From positions 1 to 64,000 of the forward strand of contig JAOWCC010000238.1 of NCBI GenBank assembly GCA_030867875.1: a DNA stretch of 64,000 bases, written 5' to 3'. Position numbers and translations under genes: made by a program. Numbering within the stretch: position 1 is the stretch's first letter; each line of letters opens with the position of its first letter. The notes beneath the pieces were generated by a model. The model made no database searches. It worked only from the letters and a program-made list of their open reading frames with translations, and had not been told where the DNA came from. This document shows positions 33,982 through 44,955 of the stretch, in pieces. This DNA is from Actinernus sp. WN-2022 (Eukaryota; Cnidaria; Anthozoa; Actiniaria; Actinernidae).

Positions 33982-34543
33982 AAAAAAAGGATATACACTG
34001 CTTCCACCCAGTGCCAATGAACAAATGAAGAAAATTATCTCTAAATGAGAAAACAGTTAAGTTTAATTAAACTCAAACAGCTGAGCAGGTAAAAGTGCCA
34101 TTTACCAATTGAAAAAGTTATTCCAAATCATAATATTCTTAAGTTGGATCCCTAATTTTCTTACTGTTTTGGTATTTTCAAAAGTATGTTTTCAGTTTAA
34201 ACTTGATTATTTCAATTTTCATATTACTGATGAAGGCATAAATTTATGGATTCCCAGACAAGTGTTCCCTGAAGAAAGATCCAAATTATTTAGTTTTTGT
34301 TGAAAAAGTCTGCATTTTTCTTAATTTTCTTTATATAATCAGAAGTAGCCAAAATGTATGGTTGTAATTTTAAGAAATGCCACTCAACAACTTTTTTCCC
34401 TAAAATGACAAAACAGCATTTTTTCTTGCCAGGCTGTTTCAGCTTAAAGACCCTGTGTCCAAGCCCATGGTGTTGTTGAATCTTTCGAAATCCATCTCTA
34501 GTTTGGGCCATCATGTAATTATTTCTAGATATTACATGTAGGT

Positions 34544-34690
34544 ATACTGATTGACTGAGTGGGAGGGACGGATTGGAAAATATTTGGCTTGAGGTCTTGA
34601 TGTATAGACCAAGTGCAGCAAGATCCATAAGTCATGAACTCAAGCCAAATATTTCCCTGTCCATCTCAACCTAACTCAGTCAATAGGTTT
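34544..34690. mobile_element. Small foldback element
   Basis: The outer TTGACTGAGT (34,551) faces ACTCAGTCAA (34,674), and further in GAAAATATTTGGCTTGAG faces CTCAAGCCAAATATTTCC. About 147 bp, non-coding, MITE-like. Confidence 0.6.
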
Positions 34691-35261
34691 TTTATCATAT
34701 CACCATATTTTTATGTACATGTAGATCAAACTGCAAAACAGCAAGAAAAATTTGTGCAGGGCCGGACAGCTTTTTCCGGCCCGCTCACGCCAGCCATACA
34801 GTCATCCGGCCCTCATCATATCATGTGACTTTTGTAAATGGTTTTGAAAAGAATGTGTGCACATGGCCGTACAGGTCATATGATAATGTGTTGAACTGAC
34901 TTTCTTTCATCTTAATATTTACATATATACAATTTAAAATGAAATTTTTGTCTAATATGCCTAATTAAATGACAGTTTTCCCTTGATCATGAGTTGAGTG
35001 CGAGTACAACATTTGCACTCAAAATATATCATTCGCATGGAAAGTAGAGATCTTCAAATGCAGCTAAACAATACTGGAGACATGAAAACAAGCTACCAAG
35101 AGTATTTGTTTGCTTGTACAGTTGTGAAAAGTCGCACTTGTAAATCAAATTGGGATCTAAAGGCAGTACAACTGGCATCCTGCCAAGTACTGTTCAAATC
35201 ATATTCGAAGTACATACCTGGGGATACCTATATCTGAATGTGAACACGTCTCTTGTCAGTA

Positions 35262-35390
35262 GACCCTTTTGTCCCTTTTGTCTCCTTTTGTCCCTCTTTT
35301 TTCCGTTTTGAAATTAAAAAAAGAAGCATAAAACGGAAAAAAGCGGGACAAAAGGAGACAAACGGGATGAAAGGCGACAAAAGGGACGAT
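35262..35390. repeat. Long hairpin upstream of the two-ORF cassette
   Basis: GTCCCTTTTGTCTCCTTTTG then TCCCTCTTTTTTCCGTTTT (35,271-35,309) faces AAAACGGAAAAAAGCGGGAC then AAAAGGAGACAAACGGGAT (35,330-35,369), with a 20-base loop. A second, looser symmetry (CCCTTTTG against CAAAAGGG) extends the stem outward. It ends about 45 bp before the first ATG of the cassette, so it could be a terminal or replication-type structure or a foldback insertion. Confidence 0.75.
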
Positions 35391-35434
35391 CAAGTAGATT
35401 TGTGCTATTTGATACTAACTTTCAATGAGTGAAC

Positions 35435-35638
35435 ATGGAAAATCGGACTTTGAAAAACTGCCCTGTACCTAATTGTGGATCAAAGTATCTTGTTAAATTA
35501 TCCAACCACTTGGTACAAGTCCATAGGTTATCAATTCAAGAACGTAAACCATATTTACAAGAAGCAAAATTTCAAAAAAGAAAGTTTTTGTCGAGGAATG
35601 TAAATCCAATTGTTGATAATGGAAAATATGTTGGTTAG
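35435..35638 (+). CDS. Small zinc-finger-like ORF of a two-ORF cassette
   Basis: ATG at 35,435 lies in a good initiation context (AACATGG) and encodes 67 residues. The motif CPVPNCGSKYLVKLSNHLVQ then VH gives C-x4-C-x10-H-x4-H, a compact single zinc-binding finger, followed by a basic segment (KFQKRKFLSRN) that could contact nucleic acid. The ORF is intronless, 160 bp before a second ORF on the same strand. It resembles, by my recall only, small ORFs found next to each other in cnidarian genomes, possibly of mobile-element or viral origin. I cannot name the family. Function unknown; a nucleic-acid-binding or regulatory role is inference. Confidence 0.6.
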   Translation: MENRTLKNCPVPNCGSKYLVKLSNHLVQVHRLSIQERKPYLQEAKFQKRKFLSRNVNPIVDNGKYVG

Positions 35639-35800
35639 GAATCCTACTTATAATGTTGATCTAACTGAGAGACCTTAGCTAAATCAGCTAATCGACATTT
35701 GTTAAACGTAGTGACCACGCCAATTTGTTTTCTATAAAGTTGGAAACTTTTAAGGGTCTGACATTATACTCCCGATCCTTGAAGAGTAAAGATATAAACG

Positions 35801-36313
35801 ATGGCTGCTAATCGTTCCAACTCAGATGATGAAATGACTGAAGATTCTTATCAAAGCTCTGATTCTCAGGAGAGCACGGACTCCACTGATGATAGTTATG
35901 ACGGAGAAGAGAATGTTTGGGAAAGAATTCGTAACGAAGCTAAAGAACGGCACCAGGAAGATTGGGAAGCGTTGGTTCAAAAGTATGAACACAATGGGGA
36001 TAGTCATGAAGTTGCTGAAATCAAAGCCAGTAACGCTTTGGTTCCTACCTATAGAAAAGACCTAAGAGAAGTGTTGTTCGAAGATATGAAATGGATTCAC
36101 AGCTTAAGAAAAGATCCTGATTTCCAAAAAATCTTGGAAACAAAACAAAACTTGATGAACACGGAAGATTATGGATGGCAAGAAGCGACCGAGGCTGCAA
36201 TTCACCACCGAAAATTCTTGTTGAATAAACAATTCCAAAAACAACCTATTCCGGAACAGAGTGATTCCGCGATGAATAATACATTTGTACCTTTTAGAAA
36301 TAAGTTTTATTAA
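35801..36313 (+). CDS. Acidic, helix-rich 170-residue ORF of the same cassette
   Basis: ATG at 35,801 (ACGATGG context) opens 170 codons without introns, followed within about 15 bp by AATAAA at 36,327-36,332. Residues 1-45 are a Ser/Asp/Glu-rich disordered stretch (SSDSQESTDSTDDSYDGEEN). The rest looks alpha-helical and charged (VWERIRNEAKERHQEDWEAL; FEDMKWIHSLRKDPDFQKIL; EAAIHHRKFLLNKQFQ). Codon use and composition look like a real protein, and the opposite-strand frame is a shadow. No catalytic motif is seen. Its tight same-strand pairing with the finger ORF suggests a functional unit. Family unassigned. Confidence 0.65.
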   Translation: MAANRSNSDDEMTEDSYQSSDSQESTDSTDDSYDGEENVWERIRNEAKERHQEDWEALVQKYEHNGDSHEVAEIKASNALVPTYRKDLREVLFEDMKWIHSLRKDPDFQKILETKQNLMNTEDYGWQEATEAAIHHRKFLLNKQFQKQPIPEQSDSAMNNTFVPFRNKFY

Positions 36314-36319
36314 GTCGAT

Positions 36320-36730
36320 TTCTATTAATAAATGTCTTTAAAAATATTCTTCCTCTTGTCATCGTTTTAATTTCAATTTCTAGACTAGACTAGAAAATGA
36401 TAGCTGAAGTATAGTTTTTAGACTAGACCAGACTACCTAGGTCATTAATTTTCCTCTCATCGGTAAAAACACAACTGTCTGTAGTATTTGTCAACAAGAA
36501 AAAAAATCAATGAAACATAAATCAGTGTAATCTCGTAACACGGTACATTATATCAACCCAAGAACTGAGAAATAAGAAAGTTATCAACTCCGCGAGGATA
36601 AGGAAAACGAACTGTTTTTAAAATTGGTGTTTTTGAGATTGAATAAACTTTGTTTAATTATCTGGTGGTTTGTTTATATTCGTATGGTAATTATAGTTCA
36701 GTTTTAGAGAAGAATTTGCATCACAAGAGG
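36320..36730. other. Downstream flank with CTAGACTAGAC repeats
   Basis: After the poly(A) signal, TTCTAGACTAGACTAGAAAA (about 36,377) and TTTAGACTAGACCAGACTA (about 36,417) repeat a short palindromic core. No gene. Confidence 0.5.
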
Positions 36731-37001
36731 TTTCCTCCAAACAATAGGCTCTTCAGGTATCGTTAATCCCTAAGGACAATAGCAAAATTTATCTTATGAG
36801 TCACAGTGGATTTTGTATACAATTATCTTATGAGTTATTAACTGTAAAGGAAAATAATAAAGACAGTTTAGAACCTATCACGAGTAGTTTGTTCTTACTA
36901 TTTACGCTACAAAGGGGTTTAGATATTGCGAGATATTTATTACTTTTTTCATTCAACTTCGAATGTATTCAGGGCCGATTGGTCCTGGTTTTATAGCTGT
37001 T

Positions 37002-37111
37002 CCAAACAATAGGCTTTGCACAAACATGCCTCCAAACAATAGGCTTTGCCCAAACATGCCTCCAAACAATAGGCTTTGCCCAAACATGTCTCCAAACAAT
37101 AGGCTTTGCCA
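37002..37111. repeat. 30-bp tandem repeat, four units
   Basis: CCAAACAATAGGCTTTGCCC then AAACATGCCT repeats at 37,002, 37,032, 37,062 and 37,092, with a lone half-unit at 36,737. The last unit runs into the inverted terminus described for 37,109-44,574. The phrase GGCTTTGCCCAAACATGCC recurs beside the other terminus at 44.57 kb. Confidence 0.85.
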
Positions 37112-38504
37112 AAGGAGGATTTTCATGTCTTCCCATCATGCATTGCAAGCAAAACATAGTATCAACCGTTTTGCCCCCCGCGAAGCTTTATTTTGACGAG
37201 AAGTTGCCTTTGAGAACACATGCAGCACTAGTGTCATGGCATATTAAGGTATAAAGTGCTGTATTATTTGTTTCCTTAGTAAATCCACACTTTACATATG
37301 ATTACTTTGTTACTGTTGTGATCTACAGACATTATTTAAACATTTAACCCTAGTTTTCTTGTGTTTTATCTCCAGTGATGTCGGCCGTTTCGATCAGTGT
37401 TTTCCAGAAGTGACAACACAGTACAGTCGATTATTAAAGCTAAAACTTTGAACGAAACGTCTACCTTTCTATTCAAGACCCAGCTATCACGTGTAGCGTT
37501 ATTATTCGAGCTGAGCCTCCATGCCCTTCGTGAAGTGCATGATTTACAGCAGAGAACTAAATAATAAATTACTAGCAGCTTCATTTAATAATATTTTTAG
37601 TTTCTTGCGTACGGCACTTCACAGAACAAAACATATTTTGTCTGATTCAACTTCTTGTTACCTCGATGAGAAGCACATGACTTTGACAATTATAATAGAC
37701 AATATGAAGGCGCTCTCTCTCTCAACCAGTGTGCATTGCATGCATGCATCAGTATTGTTATTATTTGGAAACTTTCAAATAAATGTCCTCCAAAATAAAG
37801 CATTGTGCCATTCGTTTGAGTTTCAAACGTTATGAAACACATATTACCATGGATCATAAAAAGACTGGATTGGGCACGCGCTGACGTGATGGCCGCAACC
37901 AAGTGGAAAATCGTGACGTCACATGTAAACAAACATTTTCGTAATTTCTCGGCGCGCGCGATTTCGCGAGTAGCTTGGAAAATAAACATCGAAGAGAAAA
38001 AGATTAAGCCCTGAAGGATGGAGATCGGAGAAAACTTCGAGGGTGCTCAAACGGCTTGTTTTCGGAGGAGAAAACGCAGCTAAAGGAGAATGAATTTAAT
38101 ACGAAGTTGCCGATAGCTGTCGTTCTAGCAATTCCGAAAGTGAGAGTGAAATATTAGTGTTTAGAGTGCAGAAAGGTCTATCATACTAAATGTTGGTTCA
38201 TGATAAGACACGTAGGAAGCTATATGGAGCTATTAATATCAAACCGCGAAAAAAGCAAAAATTGTCAGAACATCAAACGAAATGCCATAAGTGAAAACAC
38301 GAGTATTCTCTCTATTCATTCTATCGCGTGACTGTGTACGAACTCGTTTGAAAGGTCCTTGTTGATGAAGTTGATAAAAGCCGAAGGGGAATAATGACGA
38401 CATTCGTTATAACCATAACTCCCACAAACAACCGTAGGGTCTAATCATGCAAAGTCGGGACCTGGCTAAATCACCGAGAATTGGAATTTAGCGTGTCGTT
38501 TTTG

Positions 38505-38600
38505 TGGATGGAGGAAAACCGGAGAACGCAAAGAAAAATCCTCGGAGCAAGGACAATCGATACCAACAAATTAATAATAATAATAATAAAGACTTTATTT
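38505..38600 (-). repeat. SINE-like 3' fragment with (AAT)n tail
   Basis: GGAGGAAAACCGGAGAACGC is the reverse complement of the TCCGGTTTTCCTCC segment found in the SINE at 5.59 kb, here followed by AATTAATAATAATAATAATA. It lies in the minus orientation and lacks a tRNA-like head. Confidence 0.5.
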
Positions 38601-38955
38601 ATGGAGGGTAACACATAATAGTGCAGAACACTAATAAACTTGTGGCCCTAAAAAACTAACCCAGTACAACCACATGATTGCATTCCTCCAAAAGGCCTAT
38701 AATTGGATTAGAAAAGTGGGAGGTATTCTATAAGTTTCCCACCCACAGTCACCCCTTCCCCATACTATTTTCCCAGCACATTCAGTGATTTTTAGATTGT
38801 GTCCAAAATCTAAGATTTTTCGGAAAAAAATGTCTATTGTTGAGGCCTTTCATTTTGTTCTGAAACCCAAATGGGTATATTTAATAAGTATCCCAAAGGA
38901 GAAAGCTTGGTAACATGTTTTTGCTGGGTTTATTGATTTGTGAAGGCAATACTTA

Positions 38956-39112
38956 CTGGTTATTTCATGGTTTTCTATGGAATACGGGAAAATATTTCAC
39001 GAGAAATTTGTATTATTTAGTATACAACGAGCCTTTAGGCGAGTTGTATACCAAAATAATATGAATTTCGAGTTAAATTTTCGCCAGTATTCCATAGAAA
39101 ACCATGAAATAA
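38956..39112. repeat. 157-bp palindrome
   Basis: TTATTTCATGGTTTTCTATG then GAATAC faces GTATTCCATAGAAAACCATG then AAATAA, and TTAGTATACAACGAG faces TCGTTGTATAC-like sequence at the centre (about 39,033). Part of a larger inverted-repeat neighbourhood ending near 39,444. Confidence 0.65.
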
Positions 39113-39444
39113 CCATATTATCCTATAAATAACGAATTTACAAAAAGATTTATCACGAAAACAAAGTAACTTACCGGAAGATAGTCTGCAAGTTTTCTTG
39201 GCGGAAAACACAAATTTCGAGTGGCGGCCGCGCACGTCTGCAGACTAATTATGTATTCAAAATGATGAATTCTTATTGGCTGATAAAGAAATGGCGCGAA
39301 ATTTCCTGCATTTTGATTGGCCTTGACCTAGCTATGAAATACCGCTCTGTATTTCATAGAAAAACCATGAAATACCGCCCTGTATTACATAGTAAAGCTG
39401 AGCTCTGATTGGCTGAAATATAATATTTATAGGATAATATGTTA
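39109..39444. mobile_element. TIR unit ending AACATATTATCCTATAAATA
   Basis: AACCATATTATCCTATAAATA-like sequence at 39,109 faces TATTTATAGGATAATATG at 39,423-39,440. The interior contains two ATGAAATACCGC(C/T)CTGTATT stretches. Non-coding. Confidence 0.45.
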
Positions 39445-39449
39445 TACTG

Positions 39450-42250
39450 TTAGTACACTTTGTATTATGACCTCTGGGTACAGTATATTAAATTAGATGA
39501 TAATACTTGTGGTTTGTACAAATCATAACTTATATTCCATTCTAGCTAGCTGCATGGATGATATATGCTATTTAAATCTGTATATCTGAAGTGAACTAAG
39601 ATACACATGAACAGTGAAAACAATAAAACAATTTGTATTGAACTCTGACTTACTGTACATAAAATTATAGTTCATGTACTGTACAACATAGTAACCTTGA
39701 CAATAAACCTATCAAAATTATCTTATAGTCAGATGTAATATAACTGAAAATAAATTATTAGAAATGAAGATTTGGGACTCAGTTAGAATTAGCATAGATC
39801 TGAACCATCAAGTTTCATTGAAAATTATCACTCTAGCTCAGACTATTAAACATGCCTAATTTACATAGCAGAAACCTTGCTTATCGACTCTTCTGACATG
39901 GTGCAGGACTCGATTGACAGTAATGTTTGCCCACTTGCCCAGGACAACTAAAAAGTTAAACCGGGCAGGTAATTTTTGTACCTAGACAACCAGATCTCAA
40001 GGCAACCAGCCTAAAATCTAATGTTGAGCACTGTGCTGGCCATGTTGATTAACTGACTCCCAGGAGGATAAAAAAATATTTGTTTTTTTGCTAGTCTAAA
40101 GTTGTTGTGAAACTGCACAATACTTCAGGGCATTAACCAACAAAGATATTTTAAAATAATAAATGTGCAGTATTTTTTTCCAAAAATAAAACCTTGTTCA
40201 CATGCTAACTTAGTTCTCTGGGAGACTGCTTGCACTATTGGTTACGAAGTATGTATACAGTGTTACTGTAAATACAACCCTTGTATTATAGCTTAATTTT
40301 GGAGGATTTTTTTCATGAGGAGTAAATCTCGAAATTTTAATGCCATCTCTATGGGGGATTATGAAATGTCTTGAGAACTTTTATAATTTCTCATCTCACC
40401 CCTCTTCCTCCATAAATAATGAATGGTCCATATAAAGTTTTGAATCATGGAGTCATGATATGAAAATAAAAACATTCAAGTACCCTGTAAAATCTGCATA
40501 CTGTACTGATGTAGACTACTTCTTTTAACACATGCATGTACATGTAATATGGAACATAAGGAAGAGTTATGAATGTTTGGCAATTAAGTTCCACTGGTTA
40601 TTATAAGTAAACCATCATTTGATATAGAACTGTGAATACATAACAATAGTTGTAGATAGAAGGCTAATTTCAGATGAAGGAACATTGTGAATAGTAAACT
40701 GAAATTCAATGGAAGACCACAAGGAGGTAATCTCGATCTGCAGTAGATTCACTGGGGCATCCCTGGTGCCTTAACTTTCTCTCAACCATCTTGACATATG
40801 TCTAAGTGGATAAAATTAAGTAACATTTACATTTTGTTCCGCATAACAACCTTGACATAAGCTACACCACTATCCTCAAAAGTCACCAAGTTGGTACATA
40901 ATTTGCAGCTTCAAATTACAACCCTAACTCGTAAAACTATGTCTAAGCCACAATTTGATGCAAATACAATCAAGTAAAGGAGAATTTGAACAACGACAAC
41001 GTGAAAAACTAACAAATATTTGTGTCACAAAATACACAACATTCTTCCAAATTTGGCCCTAAAAAGGCCCGTTTTTGTGATGCGATTTTCTCCAAAACAG
41101 AATAAAATGAAAGTAAACAACAACAAGATGGGCTTACCTTGAAGTTTCTCGTGTGGCTTAGGCGGGTTGGAATTGTCGTAAAACAACGGAAAAAGAAAAT
41201 ATTGTTACTTAAAAGTGAGAAGAGCACTAAAACACGACCAAAAGAACAGAAGTAAAGGCAAAGAAACAGCGAAAAACCTTTACCTACGCCACTCTTTACG
41301 TCACGATTTTCCACTATGATTGAGCCATGTTGAAGTAGAGTATCAGCCAATCAGCAAACCGGAAACACCCCACGTGACCTGTAGTTTCCAATCCAGTCTT
41401 TTTATGATCCATGATATTACACAGTCACAAATTAAGCCTAATGAGTCATTTGTTCCTTAAACTAGAAATCAAATGCTCACTATATGGTTTTCATGCAAAA
41501 CACTTTATATATGGCTGCTTGGAGATAGTAACAGAATTCTCATTGTGATAAATATCATTCATTTATTTATAAAAATTACATGTACTGTGCTCACTTCGTG
41601 AGTTATCAAGCCAAACACTCAAGAAATAGATTCAGTATCTCTGCATGCCTGATATCCTATTTACAATATTATTTATGGCACTTAAATAATTAATTAAATC
41701 TGAATGTTATGACCAAACTCTTTGAACACTTTTTCCCTATCTGGTTATCATAAAGTAAAAATGACTAGCAAAACTAAGGCTGGAACACAGAGCACCACAA
41801 CTATGCACCACATGCATTCCCAATTCATGAAATAATTACTAATATTATTGTATGATCTAGATCTCCATTTTTTTTTTTTAATATTGGTGTGTTGAACTAG
41901 TATATACATTTGTACATGTTAAAGCATTAATGCTACTTCAGGAGGGACTCAATAAATTAACAAATTGGAAATTATAACTTGTATGGAAGTTCTACTGAAA
42001 GTTATTGCTAGAATGGATAGCACTGGGTAATTGGGCCACAACGCAGTACAAATAGATTACTGATTTTGTGGGAAAACAGCAAGCTTGTGTAGTTACAAAG
42101 AACCTGCAACATAGCTGGATTTGATGCATAAGCATTGCCCAGTAATGAAAGTATATGTAGATGTTGTGCAAGTTCTTTAGCAAGCAGTCTACACATTCAA
42201 GATGAACACAAAATATATGGGTACATCTAAGTCAGGACTCCATTAAATTG
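39450..42250. other. Long AT-rich stretch without supported genes
   Basis: Apart from the right terminus at 41,388-41,412 and the minus-strand first-exon candidate near 41,290-41,350, I see nothing coding. ORFs at 41.0-41.35 and 42.0-42.2 kb are short and lack features of known proteins. Confidence 0.4.
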
Positions 42251-42256
42251 CCCTTG

Positions 42257-42431
42257 AGGGGGGGGGGGGGTACTGTTTAGGACATAGCATATATGTGCAG
42301 GTCAGGGTTTGAGCCAATTTGAGCTGTCAGGGTCACAAAAAGTAGGGCAATCAGTGTTTTGGAGCTCCCTTTTGGGGTCCAACAGGGTCAGGGTTTGAAC
42401 ATACCTCCCATTCATCACATAAGTACCCCCC
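42257..42431. repeat. G-tract to C-tract repeat element, short copy
   Basis: Opens with a G tract (42,257) and GTACTG, contains CAGGGTCAGGGTTTGAAC, and closes with CATAAGTACCCCCC. It is the same family as the element at 42,803-43,373. No target duplication is recognised. Confidence 0.6.
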
Positions 42432-42630
42432 AGGTAATTGCAATTCGAAACAGAAGGGAGGAAGGAAAACCAGAGAATCTTGAGCAAAATTATCTGAGCG
42501 ATGTAAGAAAGCATTGCCAGTCTTGCAATCACAGCTATAGTAATAGCTTTATTAGTAGAGCTTTAGACTTGGCAGTTGTATACTAATCGTTCAAGGTGCA
42601 CATGAAACATTACATGATGATGGTGACAAG

Positions 42631-43579
42631 TAGCCTGCTATGTAGACATATTTTTCCACCCATAAATTCGAAGAAAAAAGTAACATCTGCTTACCCGAGC
42701 GCTTAATTAGTTTCCAATATGCAAGTATGACGTCAGCACATGTTTTATTTTTCTGCCCACCACCCAATGAAAGAATTTTAGTGAATTGGCGTGCCAGTGA
42801 ACCCGGGGGGGGGGGGGAACTCCTGTTTGTGACGTATTATGTATGTGCCGCCCGGGTGGGTCAGGGTTTTGAGCTCCGTTTGGGCAGGTAGGGTCAGGGT
42901 TTTGGCCTGATTTGGGCAGATCAGGGTCAGGATTTGAGTATAATTTGGGTGCAGTCAGGGTCGGGGTTCAGTATTTTTTTAGGCAGTTAGTTTTTTTTAG
43001 CTACTATGCCAAAAAGAGACATTCTGTTGCCGCATTTTGATCGCCTGCCCACATGCAAGCACTGAGGTTCCCGTACTTCAGTACTTATCTATGTACTTCA
43101 TCTGCTGATTTGTTTACCCAATGGCACGTCCCGACTTGAAATGTTCCGTATTTTGCATGCAATCCCGGTACGCGGTATACCGGCCGGGATATATATCTGA
43201 CCTTGTTTTGAAAACAATTTAAAGAAGGGGCATTCAGGGTTTTTTCCCCAAAAAGGGGGCAATCAGGGTTTGGAGCTCGGATTCGCTCAAACAGGGTCAG
43301 GGTTTGAGCCTCTTGGCCTCACATACATACCCATTTTTCACGTAAGTACTCCCCCCCCCCCCCCCCCCCCGGGCAGTGAACACAACACTCTCCTATGATT
43401 GGTCAATGGCAAATTCCTTTTAAATGTAACATTATGTCACTTTCCAGGATATGGAAGGTAAAATCTGATTGGTCCATACCACAATGAGGTGTGCATATTG
43501 GAAACTAATTAAGCGCTCGGGTAAGCAGACGTTACTTTTTTATTTCAAATTTACGAGAGTGAAAAAATATGTCTGCATA
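42631..43579. mobile_element. TIR element flanked by GGTGACAAG, itself split by a second insertion
   Basis: Direct repeats GGTGACAAG (42,622-42,630 and 43,580-43,588) flank a unit whose arms are inverted repeats of about 95 bp: TATGTAGACATATTTTTCC through CGAGCGCTTAATTAG on the left, mirrored at 43,500-43,579. The left end has eight extra bases (TAGCCTGC). The middle is interrupted at 42,803-43,373; without that insert the element is about 370 bp, MITE-sized and non-coding. Confidence 0.8.
42803..43373. mobile_element. 571-bp element with G/C-tract ends and 8-bp target duplication
   Basis: Starts CC then a run of G, ends in a long run of C then GGG, and is flanked by CAGTGAAC on both sides (42,795-42,802 and 43,374-43,381). 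The interior repeats CAGGGTCAGGGTTT and GAGCTC phrases and contains TATGTATGTGCCGCCCGGG. An 8-bp duplication is usual for the hAT superfamily; that assignment is inference. Non-coding. Confidence 0.8.
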
Positions 43580-43589
43580 GGTGACAAGT

Positions 43590-44540
43590 TGCTAAAGATG
43601 AAAGAAAAACTTATGTTTACTAATTACAATTTACTAAAGGTTGGGCCTGGGTACACAACAAAAGGGACCAATACATGAAATGGTAGCTGTAATCAGAAAT
43701 CCCCAGAAATACATCGGTGATATGTTTATTAATTAATTTCGATTTTTTAACTTATGAATAAATCAACATTTCTCTTGTCTCTTTTCACTCGTAGAACTTG
43801 CTTCTCCTCTGGTTTTTGCAGGCTTTTTCCTAAACAGGACATACATACATTAGTAACCTTACTCAGTAATACAGGAAATATCTAAAACGTACGGAAAATG
43901 TTCACAACACGAAAATTTCAACTCTTATGGCATTTGAAAAGACGAAGCACTCGGTTCATTTGAATGCAAAACAGACTATCTGTTATATATTGTCGCCTAT
44001 GGTTTGGCAATCTTTATGATCCTTCGATTTGAAATAAACGTTGAATTAGCCAAATAACACTTCATGAATGTGTAACAACGAGCTGGGATACCTTTGCATT
44101 CTTTACACAAGTTTCATTTTTAACAAGGCATTTTCATCATTTTGTTTGTGCTCATGGATCAATAAAACGTGGGTTTCTTAGGGTTTCTTCGCAGTTTACG
44201 TGACATGAAGGGTTTAAATGGTATTTCTGTTAATATGTAATGTTAAAAACTCCAATAATAGATTAGATAAAAGCAATTCCCTGCACACCACTTCAATTAG
44301 CCCGTCACGAAAAGCCACTTGAAGCGTGAAGACCCTTCCCACTAACGTGTCAGAACAGGTTTCGAGGAAACATGTGCCCTTAAAATTATTACAGTCACGT
44401 CATAAAATATGTGAACAAATACTCTGTATGTTAATACGTACCATAGTTCACTCTATGTCCTTGAAAGCCACCACAAAAATGTGCTCTCCATTGGCCGCCA
44501 TGTTTACTTTTTGTCACGAGTCGAAGAACAGACCGAGCAG
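43590..44540. other. No supported gene
   Basis: Only short frames. GGCCGCCATGTTTACTTTTT near 44,491 contains a reverse YY1-like core. Confidence 0.35.
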
Positions 44541-44630
44541 AGCATCATGGGAAGACATGAATATCCTCCTTTGGCTTTGCCCAAACATGCCCGAATAGAT
44601 CGATGACCTCATCCAAAGGAACAATAGATA

Positions 44631-44955
44631 TTCATGAGCGCGCCGCATTTTATTCATGAGCGCCACATTTTATTCATGAGCGCCACACTTTATTCATGAG
44701 CGCGCCACATTTTATTCATGAGTCTAAGACAATAGAACCGTGACGTCATTGAATTAATGAGCGTGCCACAAAAATTAGCATAGCGCCACAAAAATTAGCA
44801 TAGCGCCACAAAAAAGGGGCTTAATTCCATCCCTCCTATACTACTTCTATGACTATACTCATCATATTTTTCGAAAATCTGGTTGGATTAATTCCATCCC
44901 TCCTATACTACTTCTATGACTATACTCATCATATTTTTCGAAAATCTGGTTGGAT
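44631..44955. repeat. Cluster of three different tandem repeats
   Basis: First come four units of about 20-24 bp based on TTCATGAGCGCCACATTTTA (44,631-44,722). Then a 20-bp unit CACAAAAATTAGCATAGCGC about 2.5 times (44,766-44,818). Then a 67-bp perfect duplication starting TTAATTCCATCCCTCCTATA at 44,821 and 44,888. The three units are unrelated in sequence. Confidence 0.85.

Larger units (their letters stand above)
37849..41412. mobile_element. 3.56-kb interval with perfect 25-bp inverted ends
   Basis: ATGGATCATAAAAAGACTGG then ATTGG (37,849-37,873) is exactly complementary to 41,388-41,412. Further in, GTGGAAAATCGTGACGT (37,902) faces ACGTCACGATTTTCCAC (41,298). On the minus strand the right end contains a frame (MADTLLQHGSIIVENRDVKS then GV) ending at a GTAAAG donor, a possible first exon; no transposase was recognised. 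Likely a DNA element of unknown superfamily. Confidence 0.55.
37109..44574. mobile_element. 7.5-kb interval bounded by 32-bp inverted repeats
   Basis: CCAAAGGAGGATTTTCATGT then CTTCCCATCATG (37,109-37,140) faces CATCATGGGAAGACATGAAT then ATCCTCCTTTGG (44,543-44,574), with only two mismatches. The same GGCTTTGCC phrase lies outside both ends. The pair could be the ends of one composite element or two independent copies in opposite orientation. No transposase is seen inside. Nested within are a 3.6-kb TIR pair and the 42.6-43.6 kb elements. Confidence 0.45.
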
